A stretch of 64,000 nt of DNA from assembly GCA_023052935.1 (NCBI GenBank), contig CM041292.1:135112951-135176950 (forward strand), written 5' to 3'. Below, one piece after another: positions 17,243 to 27,869 of this stretch (position 1 is its first letter; every line of letters starts with the position of its first letter). This stretch comes from Piezodorus guildinii (lineage: Eukaryota; Arthropoda; Insecta; Hemiptera; Pentatomidae). Made by a program: the position numbers and the translations under genes. The notes beneath the pieces were generated by a model. It worked only from the letters and a program-made list of their open reading frames with translations. It made no database searches and was not told where the DNA came from.

Positions 17243-19915
17243 TTACAATAGGTCTCGTGGCCACTGCCGTTTCAATCTTCGAGGAGGATTGTAGGGATGG
17301 GTGGTGCTCGATAGGGATTGCGCTAGAGGGTTAGGATGATGACTAAGGTTCTGATGAAATTTGGAAAATTTGGATGGTACCAGGTCTAAAACAAACGGAA
17401 TATTAAGGTCATGGTGTAGGGTACAGTTGGTAATGTAATAAGGAGCATTAACTATTGTTCGGAGGACTTTGGATTGGAAGGATTGGATGCGTTTGATGTT
17501 AGAATGTTTAGCTGTTCCCCACAGTTCAAGTCCGTAGGTCCATATAGGTTTCATTACTGTCTTGTATATTAGTAATTTGTTGTCAACTGTAAGATGAGAT
17601 TTTCTGTTTAGTAGTCTGTATAACTGGCCGAATCTGCGGTTGAGTTCTTTTCTTTTTAGTCTTGTATGTGGGTTCCACGTCAGTCTTTTGTCAAGTAAAA
17701 AGCCGAGATACCGGACTGTGTCTGAGGAAGGAAGCGGTATGGAATTGAAATTAACCGTTGGACAGGATTTACGTCGAAGGGTGAATGTGACGTGAGTGCA
17801 TTCGTTCACCTTAATGCGCCAAGCATTGCACCAGTCTTCGACAAGGGAAAGGTGCCTTTGGAGATTTAGCGATGCTGCTTCAGGATCGGAATTGGATGAT
17901 AAAATGGCTGTGTCATCAGCGAATGTTGCCAGAAAGGTATTGGGATCGGTAGGGATATCGGCGGTGAAGAGGATGTAGAGGACGGGTCCTAAGACGCTGC
18001 CTTGAGGAACACCGGCCTCAACAGTATATTGTTCGGAAAATTCGGAACCACAGCGAACTCGGAAGGAGCGGTTGGATAAATAGGATCGGAGGATTAGGTA
18101 TAAGGATTGAGGTAAATGGGTTTTGAGCTTAAAGAGCAGTCCCGGGTGCCACACCCGGTCAAAAGCTTGAGCTATGTCCAGAAAGGCACCCGAGCAATAC
18201 TCCTTGCACTCAAGGGCGGAGGAAATGTGGTCTACAACTCGGAGTCCTTGCTGAACCGTGGAATGTTGAGGACGGAATCCAAACTGGTGTGAAGGAAAAT
18301 TGTGAAATTTGGCTAGGATTCGTTTTAATAGGAGTTTTTCGAAGATTTTGGAGAGGATCGGAAGAAGGCTAATAGGTCTGTAGGATGACGTACAGTTGGA
18401 TGGTTTGCCTGGTTTTAGGAAAAGGATGATAGTCGAGTGTTTCCAAAACAGAGGGAAATAGGTAGTGCGTAGGATACAGTTATAGATATATGTAAGGAAT
18501 GTAATGGCTTTAGGTGGATGTTGTCTTAGGATTTGAGGAGTAAGGAGATCGTATCCAGGGGATTTAAGGAGAGGAAGCTTTTGAAGCAGATATTTGACCT
18601 CAGAGGGATTGATTGCTTTAGGTGGTAAGGAAATTGGTATCGGTGACGTAAGGAACTCTTCAACTATTGCGGTATGGGTTGGATTGAGATCAGAATGAGG
18701 AGTGAATACCTTGGAAAGGTGTAGTGCAAATTCCTGGGCCCTATCTTTGTCAGAAGCAGCCCAGGAATTATCACTACGCCGGAGAGGATGGGATATCAGG
18801 GGGGATTTTAGGATTCTCTTCGTGACATTCCACAGGGAATTGTCACGAGTCGAGAGAGAGGAGAGGTAGGTATTGTAGGATTGGGATCGGAAGATCGCCA
18901 ACTCCCGCTTTAATTTTCTACAAAAAAAGTTATAGGAGCGGCGATCCTCTGGGTGGCGGGTGCGTTGCCATAATGTTCTGGCTCGGCGTTTGCTGTTGAT
19001 GAGGTCTGTCAGGTGTTGTGGTAAATGGCTTTTATAAGGAATTATTTGGGATTGTTTGGGTGAGGAGGCAGTCCAGGCGGCTTGTTGAATAGCGGTTGTA
19101 AAGGAATATACGGCGTCGTCAAGGTCATTTGGGGTTTTGAGAATCACTCTGAGGTCAATATCATTAGTGAGGATTTCGCGGAAGAGGTTCCAGTTGACAG
19201 GGCCTCTAATGAATGACGGTGGGATAGGTTTATGAATAGGTGTAATGGATACATTTAGAATCAATGGACTATGATCAGAGGATAATTCATCAAGGCGAGC
19301 TATGGAAAAATTAAGAGAGCCTAATCCGCTGTGGATGAAGAAGTCGAGGATGTCAGGATTACGGTTAGGATCTGTTGGCCAGTAGGTAGGAGAATCGGGA
19401 GGTAGGAGATGAAAGCGTCGGGAGTTGAGTGCAGACTGCAATGTCCGTCCACGAGAATTGGTGGTTCTAGAACCCCACTGTTGGTTCTTAGCGTTTAAGT
19501 CTGCACCCAAAATGAAGTGATTACCCAAGTAGTTGAGAAAGGATTCAAATTGGGCAGAGGAAATGGGATGTTTAGGAGGGCAGTATGCTGATGCGATGAT
19601 AAGCGGAAAGGAAAAGGTTTTGATAACAATGGAAGTTGCTTGTAGGTAATCGTGGGCGGAAATTGGGTGTAAGTGATGGGTAAGGGATCGGCGGACTATG
19701 ACAGCAGTACCGGCACGGGCTTTGCCGTCTGGATGGTCTGTCCGGTATGTCGTGTATCCTGGTATTTTAAAGTACTGTTTAGTGGTTAGTCTGGTTTCAG
19801 TAATGAGTGCAACATCAATGTTTTTGTCTTGCAGTAAGGCTGTAAGTTCGTCAGTGTGAGTTCTAACACCATTCGCATTCCAAAGGAGAATGGATAAGGA
19901 ATTAGGTGAGGTCAT
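17243..19915 (-). CDS. Jockey-A ORF2: endonuclease-reverse transcriptase (copy 2)
   Basis: 890 residues, aligned end to end with the copy 1 protein. The endonuclease spans about 1-230 (LLWNANGVRTH, ALITETRL, GADLNAKNQQWGS, SSDHSP). The RT spans about 430-750 with SYRPISLLPILSKIFEKLL, HQFGFRPQHS, DIAQAFDRVW, GVPQGSVLGPVLY and TFADDTAIL. All catalytic boxes are intact. The only visible length change is loss of Ser-Lys just after the RT palm. Its ATG follows the ORF1 stop directly, so translation must depend on reinitiation or readthrough at that junction. Of the two copies this one is the better candidate for an active polymerase. Confidence 0.95.
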   Translation of the reverse strand: MTSPNSLSILLWNANGVRTHTDELTALLQDKNIDVALITETRLTTKQYFKIPGYTTYRTDHPDGKARAGTAVIVRRSLTHHLHPISAHDYLQATSIVIKTFSFPLIIASAYCPPKHPISSAQFESFLNYLGNHFILGADLNAKNQQWGSRTTNSRGRTLQSALNSRRFHLLPPDSPTYWPTDPNRNPDILDFFIHSGLGSLNFSIARLDELSSDHSPLILNVSITPIHKPIPPSFIRGPVNWNLFREILTNDIDLRVILKTPNDLDDAVYSFTTAIQQAAWTASSPKQSQIIPYKSHLPQHLTDLINSKRRARTLWQRTRHPEDRRSYNFFCRKLKRELAIFRSQSYNTYLSSLSTRDNSLWNVTKRILKSPLISHPLRRSDNSWAASDKDRAQEFALHLSKVFTPHSDLNPTHTAIVEEFLTSPIPISLPPKAINPSEVKYLLQKLPLLKSPGYDLLTPQILRQHPPKAITFLTYIYNCILRTTYFPLFWKHSTIILFLKPGKPSNCTSSYRPISLLPILSKIFEKLLLKRILAKFHNFPSHQFGFRPQHSTVQQGLRVVDHISSALECKEYCSGAFLDIAQAFDRVWHPGLLFKLKTHLPQSLYLILRSYLSNRSFRVRCGSEFSEQYTVEAGVPQGSVLGPVLYILFTADIPTDPNTFLATFADDTAILSSNSDPEAASLNLQRHLSLVEDWCNAWRIKVNECTHVTFTLRRKSCPTVNFNSIPLPSSDTVRYLGFLLDKRLTWNPHTRLKRKELNRRFGQLYRLLNRKSHLTVDNKLLIYKTVMKPIWTYGLELWGTAKHSNIKRIQSFQSKVLRTIVNAPYYITNCTLHHDLNIPFVLDLVPSKFSKFHQNLSHHPNPLAQSLSSTTHPYNPPRRLKRQWPRDLL

Positions 19916-21220
19916 TTATGGTTTTTTTAAGGCAGGAATGAGATTTGATACGAGATTCGTAAGGAGTGATATTAGGGGCATAACAAGGGATTTAATTTCG
20001 GAGATAAAGGATGTCATCAAACTGGTAAGGTCTGTGGCATTTGAAGGAGGAGGGATATGAGAGATTTGTGGTTGATTAGGATTTTTAGGATTGGTTACAT
20101 TTTGAGGAAGAGGTATATGTGGAATGGATTCAGGTACATTCTGTAGTTCCGGCAGGGCCACGGCTTCAGTACATTGATTCCCACCTCCAAGTAGGTGGGC
20201 AAATGATACATTAGCATCAATAAGTTTTGAGGGTTCTTTTCTGTTTCTTACTTGTCTTGCTGTTTCATCCGGTACTTGAGGTTTTTGAAACCTGGTCCTC
20301 AGTTCCTTATAAATTTGGCATCCTTTATAGTTGGCTGGGTGGTCCTTGAGGCAATGAGCACATACAGCTGGTGTTGATTTTGGTTTTGTACACTCCACAG
20401 ACTTGTGCTGTTCACCGCATTTCACGCATCGAGGTATGTGATGACAATAACTTTTAGTATGACCATATGCTTGACAGTTATGGCACTGAACTATCTCCTT
20501 CTTTATGTAAGGTTTTTCAACTCTTACGCTGGTATAGTACAATCTATTGAGGTCATAGATTTGTTCAACTCCTTCCGATGGCTCCAAGTCCACGAAAAAG
20601 AGAGGTAGTGGAATTTTGTCCTTTAGGACATTAGTGACTTGCCGCACTTTATAGCCTATCTCCGTTAATTCTTCTTTAATAGCTTCAACTGGTGTCGAGG
20701 GGTGTAAGTTTCTGATTACAACCCTTAAAGCTCTCTCTTGGCGTAGCTGGTAGGTATGGAAATCCGCTTTGGTATCACTTAGATATTTCACTATTTTTCT
20801 ATATGTCTCGGCAGTAGTAGGAGATATTTTGGTGTCATTAATTCTACTCATACAGTAGTAGCTGGTAGAATCGGTAATTTTGTTCAATTGTGTACACAAC
20901 AACTGGAAATTTTTAATATTTTTGACAAATATTGGAGGGGGTCGTGGTTCACTAGGTATAGGAGCAGATTCCATGTTTTCTTTTTCGTTATGTAAAATCT
21001 GAAAAGGATTTGGGGTGAAAAACGGTGATTCGTCAGTCATCCCTTGTGACGATGTGCCAGGTTGTGGTTCAGATTCTGAATTAGTACCCGAAGGGGTTGC
21101 TTGTAATCTGTTATTAGTATCACGGCGAGGTCTTTGTTTCGTAGGAGACGGGATTGAACCACTAGATCTAGATCTTTTAGTTGAAGCTTTGGAGGACATT
21201 ACTTGATGATAATATCGCAT
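19916..21220 (-). CDS. Jockey-A ORF1: gag-like RNA-binding protein (copy 2)
   Basis: 434 residues. A Ser/Arg-rich N-terminus (SSKASTKRSRSSGS) is followed by the PRE_C2HC-type region (VVIRNLHPSTPVEAIKEEL). Then come the same three zinc knuckles as copy 1 (CHNCQAYGHTKSYC, CVKCGEQHKSVEC, CAHCLKDHPANYKGC) and a Pro/Asn-rich tail. The start MRYYHQVMSSKAS is the first ATG in frame. A second ATG eight codons on (MSSKAS) is also possible. The last sense codons KKP are followed by TAA and then the ORF2 ATG in the same frame, as in copy 1. Confidence 0.92.
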   Translation of the reverse strand: MRYYHQVMSSKASTKRSRSSGSIPSPTKQRPRRDTNNRLQATPSGTNSESEPQPGTSSQGMTDESPFFTPNPFQILHNEKENMESAPIPSEPRPPPIFVKNIKNFQLLCTQLNKITDSTSYYCMSRINDTKISPTTAETYRKIVKYLSDTKADFHTYQLRQERALRVVIRNLHPSTPVEAIKEELTEIGYKVRQVTNVLKDKIPLPLFFVDLEPSEGVEQIYDLNRLYYTSVRVEKPYIKKEIVQCHNCQAYGHTKSYCHHIPRCVKCGEQHKSVECTKPKSTPAVCAHCLKDHPANYKGCQIYKELRTRFQKPQVPDETARQVRNRKEPSKLIDANVSFAHLLGGGNQCTEAVALPELQNVPESIPHIPLPQNVTNPKNPNQPQISHIPPPSNATDLTSLMTSFISEIKSLVMPLISLLTNLVSNLIPALKKP

Positions 21221-21515
21221 TTCATGTAAGGAAAATAATTAAATAATAACCAGATGTTCGGGGAAAAAATAATAACTTAAGAAAAGTTAAGCAAGACCAG
21301 CCTTGCCTAGCTATTGGCAATCAGCTGATATGAAGAGGTGACTCAGCATTCACTTTACGGTGCAAATTGTAGCCCAACTTACCGTTGTTTGCTCCAATAT
21401 TTACTGTTGTTGTTATCCTGAAGCCTGGTGATGTTTTCAAGACTGTTCTGAAGTGATATCCAACTGAAAAAGCAAGGAATCCAAGAGCCGACTTGAAAGA
21501 TGACCGCTATACTCA

Positions 21516-21527
21516 TGCGCATGCGCA
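21516..21527 (-). promoter_or_regulatory. Palindromic NRF1/Ewg-type site at the Jockey-A 5' end (copy 2)
   Basis: The same TGCGCATGCGCA palindrome as in copy 1, 7 bases from the element start. Conservation in two separated copies, whose 5' UTRs differ at many other bases, favours a function over chance. Confidence 0.55.
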
Positions 21528-21545
21528 GAACTCAACTGAAAAACT

Positions 21546-22674
21546 AATGTGTATTATTTGATCCTGATAATTATCATAAAAGATAATAAATAAAAAAAAA
21601 TGTTAAAAAATAGCTGATAAGCATTGTTTGACTTTGGGCATGTTGCTTTAATTTTCTATTCGAATCTAGTTATACATCTCTCTTGAATAAATGAACATTT
21701 TTAACTAAATATAATTCCAATATTTCAAAGGCTCTCTTAGTTTAGTGTTTACTGACGTTATTGACATAAAAACTTTAAATTAATTAATACATTAATATAT
21801 AGGTGAATGATACATTTAAATGGAACAGTTATAATGCCCTAACACTGATTTAGATGTTGATAAAACAATTTCGAATCGTTTGAATGCTCGACATTTCTTG
21901 AATGATCCCTATCACAAATGAACAAATGGATTGAGACAGTGTTGCGTAAAAGGACAAAATTAATCTTAATTTATAACAGGTCTATTCCCTTTGGATTCCT
22001 CTAATCAGGATGGCTGAAACAGATTCGGAAGTTGAAAAAAAAAAAAAAAATACCGACAGCTAAGAAGCGAGTTTTAAGCTCCCTCCTTTCTTAGAGTGCT
22101 GTCAAGACTACAGGCAAATCTGTCGCGCAATTGTCAAGACAGGCGTATCGAGTCCTTTGGCGGTAACCACTCCAAATTAGGCTCGACCAAGATTAATTCA
22201 AGGAAAGTAGGTTTTAACATATCTTCCATCTCTTTTTCACCAATTGGGTGGCGATTTTTCATTAAAAATCTGTTTTTTTTTATTTGTTTATTTTCAATAA
22301 ACGAGTTTGGTGAGTTTAAATCTAAAAAGTTGATAATTCCTAGTTGCAAACTATTCTTTAGAAAAATCCTTCGCTTATTTATATTTCTAATCACGACTTA
22401 TGTTAAACATGACCTAATTTATACTTACTTATATTTTTGTGATACTTATCTCGCTCCCTGAAATGAATATTAAAAGTCTGAAATTAAAAATTTATTTTTT
22501 TATCAATGTTGCTTGGCCCCAAAATAATAATTTAAAACCTAATGCTCTCCTCATTGCTTATTAATAGCCAGAGCTCAGTTTGCTAGTAAGCTATATAATT
22601 TTTTTTTCAATGTTTGCATGGTAATTTATTCTTGAACTTTCCATCTAATCATAACATATTGATTAATGGACGCA
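21546..22674. other. AT-rich DNA without a recognised gene
   Basis: Open frames at 22096-22461 (plus) and 22134-22394 (minus) overlap and show no family resemblance. I do not call them. Confidence 0.4.
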
Positions 22675-22790
22675 ATATATGTATTGTATGAATGTGATCT
22701 TGTAGCAATATTACTATTGTCCATTGAGACAAATAGTAGTATATTCGAATAAACGAATTGGATCTTAAAAAAAAAAATAAAGAAAAAAAA
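22675..22790 (+). mobile_element. Jockey-A-like 3' UTR fragment
   Basis: ATGTATTGTATGAATGTG, then ATATTACTATTGTCCATTG and an A-rich end follow the last ~110 bases of the Jockey-A elements (TATTGTATGAATGTG, TATTACTACTGTTCATT). It is diverged and non-coding. Confidence 0.6.
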
Positions 22791-23464
22791 GATAATTGAA
22801 TTTAACTAAGGCTAGTAAGCATTTAAGAAATACAAAATAACGGTTATATATTAACTTCACTTATTAATTGTCTTTTTATTTAAACAATGTACATGTTTTA
22901 AATCATTCCCTAACGGACTTGTGTTTCCTCTTGATTGCTTAAAAGGAAGAAAAGATTTTCTCTTTGCTATTTCGGAGATATGTTACAAGACCTGAAGTAT
23001 TGTTCTACTTAAAGACCCTTGACTCGGACCAACAGATCACTGTCAGAGCTGTAGAGTTAATGAGGTTCCATGGACGGTAGTTAGTGGGATCTGAGAGGTG
23101 TTACCGCTATTGGGAAAGTTTTTCTCAGCTCATTTCCCAAATGTTGAGAGCCAGCTGTGCGATTCATTTCCACCAGCTACAAGGGCAGAATCCCAATATT
23201 GCCGTCTAATATCAGTAGTTATTATTTTCGCCTTTGTTACGTCCGTTACGTTTATATGTACAGGATAACTGATGTATAAAATTATAATTTTTATAATGAA
23301 AGCTAAATATATATTCATTATTAACAACTGTTGTACACGCTTTACGAATTGTGAATTCACAATTTCAATTTAATAGTTAATCTTAGCTTGATTACTGAAA
23401 AGACCACTTTTATTGCACTGCAGTTTCAATGTGACATATTTTTAGAGAAGAAAATTTTATATTT
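22791..23464. other. AT-rich DNA without a recognised gene
   Basis: A 76-codon minus-strand frame (23130-23360) has no recognisable domain. Confidence 0.4.
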
Positions 23465-24093
23465 TACAATCGACTATGCCTGAGATGTTACAGCAACATT
23501 TTCATTAAAATCGGCTTAGCAGAAGAGTCACTTTATACGATACATTTTTCACCTTTTTAAAGTTTTCTCAAAAGAGGCTATAACTATTTTAACTATACTC
23601 GCTATATCGATGTAAAATTTAAGGGACTTTAAAATGATGTAGGTCTCATTCTGATTGAAATAGTTTGACAGGGCTTAGATGCCGATAAATTAAATTTTCT
23701 TCTTCTAAAGTACCTGTCATTTTGATATTTCGTACAATAAACCATATCCTCTGATTAACATTGCTAGGAAACAGCAAGTTGAACGAATTTGATAACCAAC
23801 TACAGGAGGAAAGAGCAAAACTATTTTTTATACATTTAACTTAAAAACAGTAATATTGATGTATAATATACCGTTGGAAAGCTAAATATTTTATAAAAAA
23901 TATTATCTTATACACAAAATTTTAAAAGTTAACGGAGAGACATATAAAACATTTGTTTCTATTGAAACTTAATTGAATTATTTCTTTAACAATTTATTTG
24001 CATATCTAAATGTATTTAAAAATTCTAAAATTGATTTTAACAACCTAGGTAAGTTAAAGTCGTGTTTTGCACGCACCAGATTTTTCCTCATAG
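23465..24093 (+). repeat. Repeat X, copy lacking its left end
   Basis: It shares with the 40.4-41.2 kb (minus) and 57.1-57.9 kb (plus) copies, in order: GAGATGTTACAGCAAC, ATCGGCTTAGCAGAAGAG, ACTCGCTATATCGATGTAAA, GACAGGGCTTAGATGCCGAT, ATATACCGTTGGAAAGCTAA and the end GTCGTG...GCACGCACCAGATTTTT. No ORF. Confidence 0.75.
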
Positions 24094-25171
24094 AATGACA
24101 AAATGGAACTAAAAAAAAGCGCTAAGCTGGGCTGTGGATTAAGATGAAAATGGCAAATGATAAAAACCAAATTATAATTTCACCTTTTTAATGTAAATGA
24201 CCACCATTTTAATTAATATATGAAATTTGAAAATTGGCCGTCCTACAGTCCGAAACGTAATAAATTGACGATTATTATCGCAATTTACCGCTTTAAATGA
24301 ATAAATATAAAGTAAAAAAAAAACTATATATTTGGTTGTTTTTTTTATTAGCTAAACTAATATTGACAATTAAACTGAAATATATTTATATATTTTGATT
24401 AATTATTTATATGATTATAACGGATAATTAATCATAACTATGCATTACAATAATATCTGCCATTCATGGTAGTGAATCACATAGGTGTTTGTATTTATTG
24501 GTAGGTCAAGCAATTGGTATGTAATCAAGACTTGATGATATATATGTATGTTCGTGTGTGTGCAGATGAAGATGCGAGACGCATTTCAGATTCCTCCTGC
24601 CTCTCTCAGAATAACCAGAATTTAACGTTTATTGAAACAAAAATATTAGATTATTTAAAAGAAGCTTTTTGAACCTTCTATTGTGATTTAAAAAAAAAAT
24701 AAAAATCATTAAATATAAAGAAGATATTTTAAGTTCTAGAAATACATTTTTGAATATTTTTATAGGAGAATAAATAAATACTAAAATAAGTTAATATAAC
24801 GTTTCTGTGCGTATGACGCAGCTATGGTATTGGAGGCTAAAATAGAGTGGATGCTGGATCTCTTCAGCTCACTAATGATCTGTGAAATATATTTAGGAGG
24901 AGATAACTATCGTTACTGGTCCCTATCATAACTGAAATTCTATCTTATTTATTTTATATATTTCAGCACATTCACTATCTGTCGACACGAACTGACTTAG
25001 AAATAAAGTCAATTAGAAAAAAAATAGTGATGAATAATTTTAAAAATGAAACATTAGCAATAGTCTACGAAAGAGCTCTTTGAGTAAAGTTCAAATGATA
25101 TAAATACAAAAAAGAGAAGAAAGAATAATTTTTTTTTTATTGAGGATGTATAGTCGACTGTAGAAACTATT
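24094..25171. other. AT-rich DNA without a recognised gene
   Basis: No ORF or repeat family recognised apart from short A/T runs. Confidence 0.4.
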
Positions 25172-25220
25172 ATAGGTGGAATAGTCAGGAATCAGTCATT
25201 TTTTGAAAAGTTTTTAATTT

Positions 25221-25267
25221 TGCCAACGTTTCGGCCCGGCAGAAGCTTGTGAGCCATCATCAGGGCA
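25221..25267 (-). ncRNA. Hammerhead-ribozyme-like motif, left arm
   Basis: On the minus strand: TGCC (stem I), CTGATGA, GGCTC...GGGCC (stem II, 5 bp with a G-T pair), GAAA, then C and GTT, and GGCA closing stem I with four pairs. Stem III is only A-U plus C-G with no loop. This is the minimal type described for Penelope-like elements and would need dimerisation to cut. Confidence 0.5.
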
Positions 25268-25336
25268 TTACTGAGCCATGTCCAAGCATAAACACAGTTT
25301 ATGCTTGTTAGTTTATGCTTGGACATGGCTCAGTAA

Positions 25337-25378
25337 TGCCCTGATGATGGCTCACACGCTTGGGCCGAAACGTTGGAA
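25337..25378 (+). ncRNA. Hammerhead-ribozyme-like motif, right arm
   Basis: TGCC, CTGATGA (25341-25347), stem II GGCTCA...TGGGCC (6 bp), GAAA (25367-25370), C, GTT (25372-25374), GG. Stem I is reduced to two pairs here because GGCA has become GGAA. The core bases are all present. Confidence 0.5.
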
Positions 25379-25427
25379 AAATTAAAAACTTTTCAACAAA
25401 TGACTGATTCCTGACTATTCCACCTAT

Positions 25428-25813
25428 TTTTTTTTTTTTTTTAAGTGAACCGTCGTTAATTAATGATTAATTTTCATTTATGTATGATTGAAAAGTGTTT
25501 ATTAATAATATTAGAAATCAAATTAATACAATTTAATGAAAAAAGTTAAAACTTAGATAAGGATGAGATGTGCCGAAGGGGTTAACATTCGTGTGGCCCG
25601 TTATCCACTTTCTAGACCAGTTCTAGCCTGCCGGGTCTTCCCTCCTGTGTACCTCATTCAGGCAACTTCGAAAGTCTTGTTTGTTTTAACTGTTGTTTCT
25701 TCATTGAAAAGCTTAACAATGCGGTTGAAACAATTTTTTGGTAATATAGGTGGAAATAAAACAACAGCAACTTTGGTTGATATCTTGTTAAGGAAGTTAA
25801 AATTAATCTAACA
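25428..25813. other. AT-rich DNA with an unrecognised 82-codon frame
   Basis: A plus-strand frame at 25563-25811 begins MRCAEGVNIRVARYP and shows no known domain. I do not call it a gene. Confidence 0.3.
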
Positions 25814-25827
25814 TTTACTTTATTTTA

Positions 25828-26114
25828 GGGGTCACCTGTAGCAGGGTGGCTAGAATAACAGCCTTCCATGCCAAAGGTCACGGGTTCAAACCCACAGGTG
25901 GTAGTATGATTTTTTTAATGGGAGGAAAAAATACTTAGTTATGTCCTCCTTCGTTAAAAGGTGGTCTCCCGCGCCTGTGCGATGTCAGATTCACGTTAAA
26001 GATCACTATCCTAATTAAACCCTGATAGGCAAAATTTAGGACTCCCACAGTAGCATCGTCCGATTAGCCATTGTAGTATAAAATGAAGTTAAATAAATAA
26101 ACAAAGAAACATAC
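25828..26114 (+). mobile_element. tRNA-derived SINE, family A, copy 2
   Basis: Head with TAGCAGGGTGG (box A-like) and GGTTCAAACCC (box B, 25883-25893). The body contains GCCTGTGCGATGTCAG, GATAGGCAAAATTTAGGACT and GCATCGTCCGATTAGCC, and the tail is TAAATAAATAAACAAA. An imperfect duplication TTTACTTTATT/TTTACTTTCTT (25814-25824 and 26115-26125) flanks it. Confidence 0.85.
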
Positions 26115-26125
26115 TTTACTTTCTT

Positions 26126-27690
26126 CGGATACATAAAAAAAAATTAAAACAATCCATCTTAATAAAACAAAAGTAAATCCATAATGAAGTAAGCGTTTCG
26201 GCTACTATTTACAAGGTTTCTCATAGGTCTCATATTGTGAGAGCAAATACTAGACCTTAAGTTGAGCCAAAAAGTTCATATGGCCCATAGTCCAATTCTC
26301 AGCTGTTAGGAAAATCGGACTATGGCTTATATAAACCTTTTTACCGAACCTTGCTCTTTGTCTGGAAGTGTAACAAGTTAAAAATATGGAATGATACAAT
26401 GACATAATTCAGTTGAGTAATTGAGCGAGAAAATATGCCTGATGTGAAGAGAGGGATGGATGGTAAAGCACCTTTGTTAGTTGCAGGGGTCGCGTGGGGC
26501 CGACTCTTCAGCCACAGTTGTTACAGATTTATTTTCAACTCCTGTCCAACCTTACTTACTTTTCGTTCACGACCGTTTTTTTTCCCCCTCTTCGTTTATT
26601 TACTCTGAAAGGGAGAGTGTGTTCGACTAATCCAACGAACGATGAACTCGGATCTCTTCATGTTACGCATGACTTGATTCCATGCTTTGCTCTCCAGTCG
26701 GGCAAAGCCGGACTTAGGTGTACACAGGAAATCCATTTCTACAAAGTGTGATTCTCAAAACAGAATATAAAAAAGGAGACCTTATTGAGTTTTTATCAAT
26801 CGTCAGAGTTAGTTACAGACAGTTATAAGTGCAATTAAAAGTTTAAAATAAACTCTTTACGGCGAAATTAAGAGTGGTGAAACTTAATTTATTGAATCAA
26901 ACGGATTTTAATGACTTATTTTTGTATGTTAAATAAACATTTTTTTTTTTAACTTCAATAAAGTTATATCCCAAAATGTGGAATGAATAAATGGTACAGA
27001 ATACAAATTATAAATAAGATCACTATAATATATATATCTGTGTGTGTATATATATATAGAATAGAATATTCATATGAAATCTTTAAGTATGTAAATTAAA
27101 CTTTAAGGTTAAAGTATGTATGACCACATTATAATGGTATGTCTATATATAAGCATAAAATATTGATTTTTTTTTTCAATATTAAAATATTTTCCTTATA
27201 ATTAAATGAAGACCATAAATAGCTTATAAAATAAATAACGCAATAGCAGGCCACTTTATAACACGAATTTTGCATAATTTCCCGATTTTAATGTTAGTTA
27301 GATCACACCTTCACATCTTTTGATTAGAGTACTGTGAGAGGCTTTTGATTTCATATTTTCAAACATTTTTCCACTAGAGCAAAGATACTGTTTGTTAATA
27401 TTTTGTTAATGTCTAATAATGTCTATTAATATAAAATAATGCGATAACGAAATAAAAGAGGAAACAACAGAAATATATTTGTATTCGCAAATATGAATAA
27501 AAGTATTGATGTAATAGTTTGTTGCATCCGTATCAGCTGCTTAGTCAGTAACAATAAGATGCTGCTATTATGGTAATTATTTTATCTATAGTAATAGAGA
27601 ATAATAAATAAATCGCGGATAAAATTTATTGATTGTTGTAGATAATCGTTATATAATTTATGATGTAATTTATTGTTTTGATCTCCCTCT
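26126..27690. other. AT-rich DNA without a recognised gene
   Basis: An 85-codon plus-strand frame (26494-26751) lies in a slightly GC-richer patch but resembles no family. Short TA/TG tracts occur near 27030-27060. Confidence 0.4.
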
Positions 27691-27696
27691 TTCAGT

Positions 27697-27736
27697 CGCC
27701 CTGATGATGGCCTAAAAATTAGGCCGAAACGTTGAT
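27697..27736 (+). ncRNA. Hammerhead-ribozyme-like motif, isolated
   Basis: CTGATGA (27701-27707), a perfect 7-bp stem II GGCCTAA/TTAGGCC (27709-27725) with an AAA loop, GAAA (27726-27729), then C and GTT. Stem I is decayed (CGCC against GATA), so cutting is doubtful. The downstream CGATGACTGCATCCCGAAC resembles the sequence after the 37.2-kb motif (TGATGACCGCACCCCCAAC), so the two are related elements. Confidence 0.45.
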
Positions 27737-27869
27737 ACAAAAAATTGAGTTTCTACTTAATTAATGGTTTCGATGACTGCATCCCGAACTAACTACTCTT
27801 CGACGTTATGTTATTTAATTTTAAATAAAATAAATGTTTTATTGAAACTCGATGCCATATTTAAAGAGT

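Larger units (their letters stand above)
16767..21533 (-). mobile_element. Full-length Jockey-clade LINE, subfamily A, copy 2
   Basis: Same plan as copy 1 in the opposite orientation: 5' end at 21533, ORF1 21220-19916, ORF2 19915-17243, 3' UTR to 16767 with a short poly(A) (seen as T). A 12-bp target duplication AACTGAAAAACT lies at 16755-16766 and 21534-21545. Both ORFs are open and the RT keeps QFGFR, which copy 1 has lost. ORF2 lacks two codons (VNECTH against VNESKCTH). The 3' UTR differs noticeably from copy 1, so the two belong to sister lineages. Confidence 0.95.
25172..25427. repeat. Near-perfect palindrome with hammerhead-like cores in both arms
   Basis: The left arm (25172-25295) is the inverse of the right arm (about 25312-25427) over ~115-125 bases, with a spacer of roughly 16 bases. 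The main difference is a short insertion in the left arm (GCTTCTGCC in place of CGCT). Each arm carries CTGATGA and GAAACGTT in hammerhead order. Terminal repeats of Penelope-like elements are often inverted and carry such ribozymes, so this may be a Penelope-like remnant. No RT or GIY-YIG ORF is present. Confidence 0.7.

Noticed and set aside
22096..22461. 121-codon plus-strand frame
   Set aside because: Phe/Leu/Lys-rich product of AT-rich DNA with no recognisable domain.
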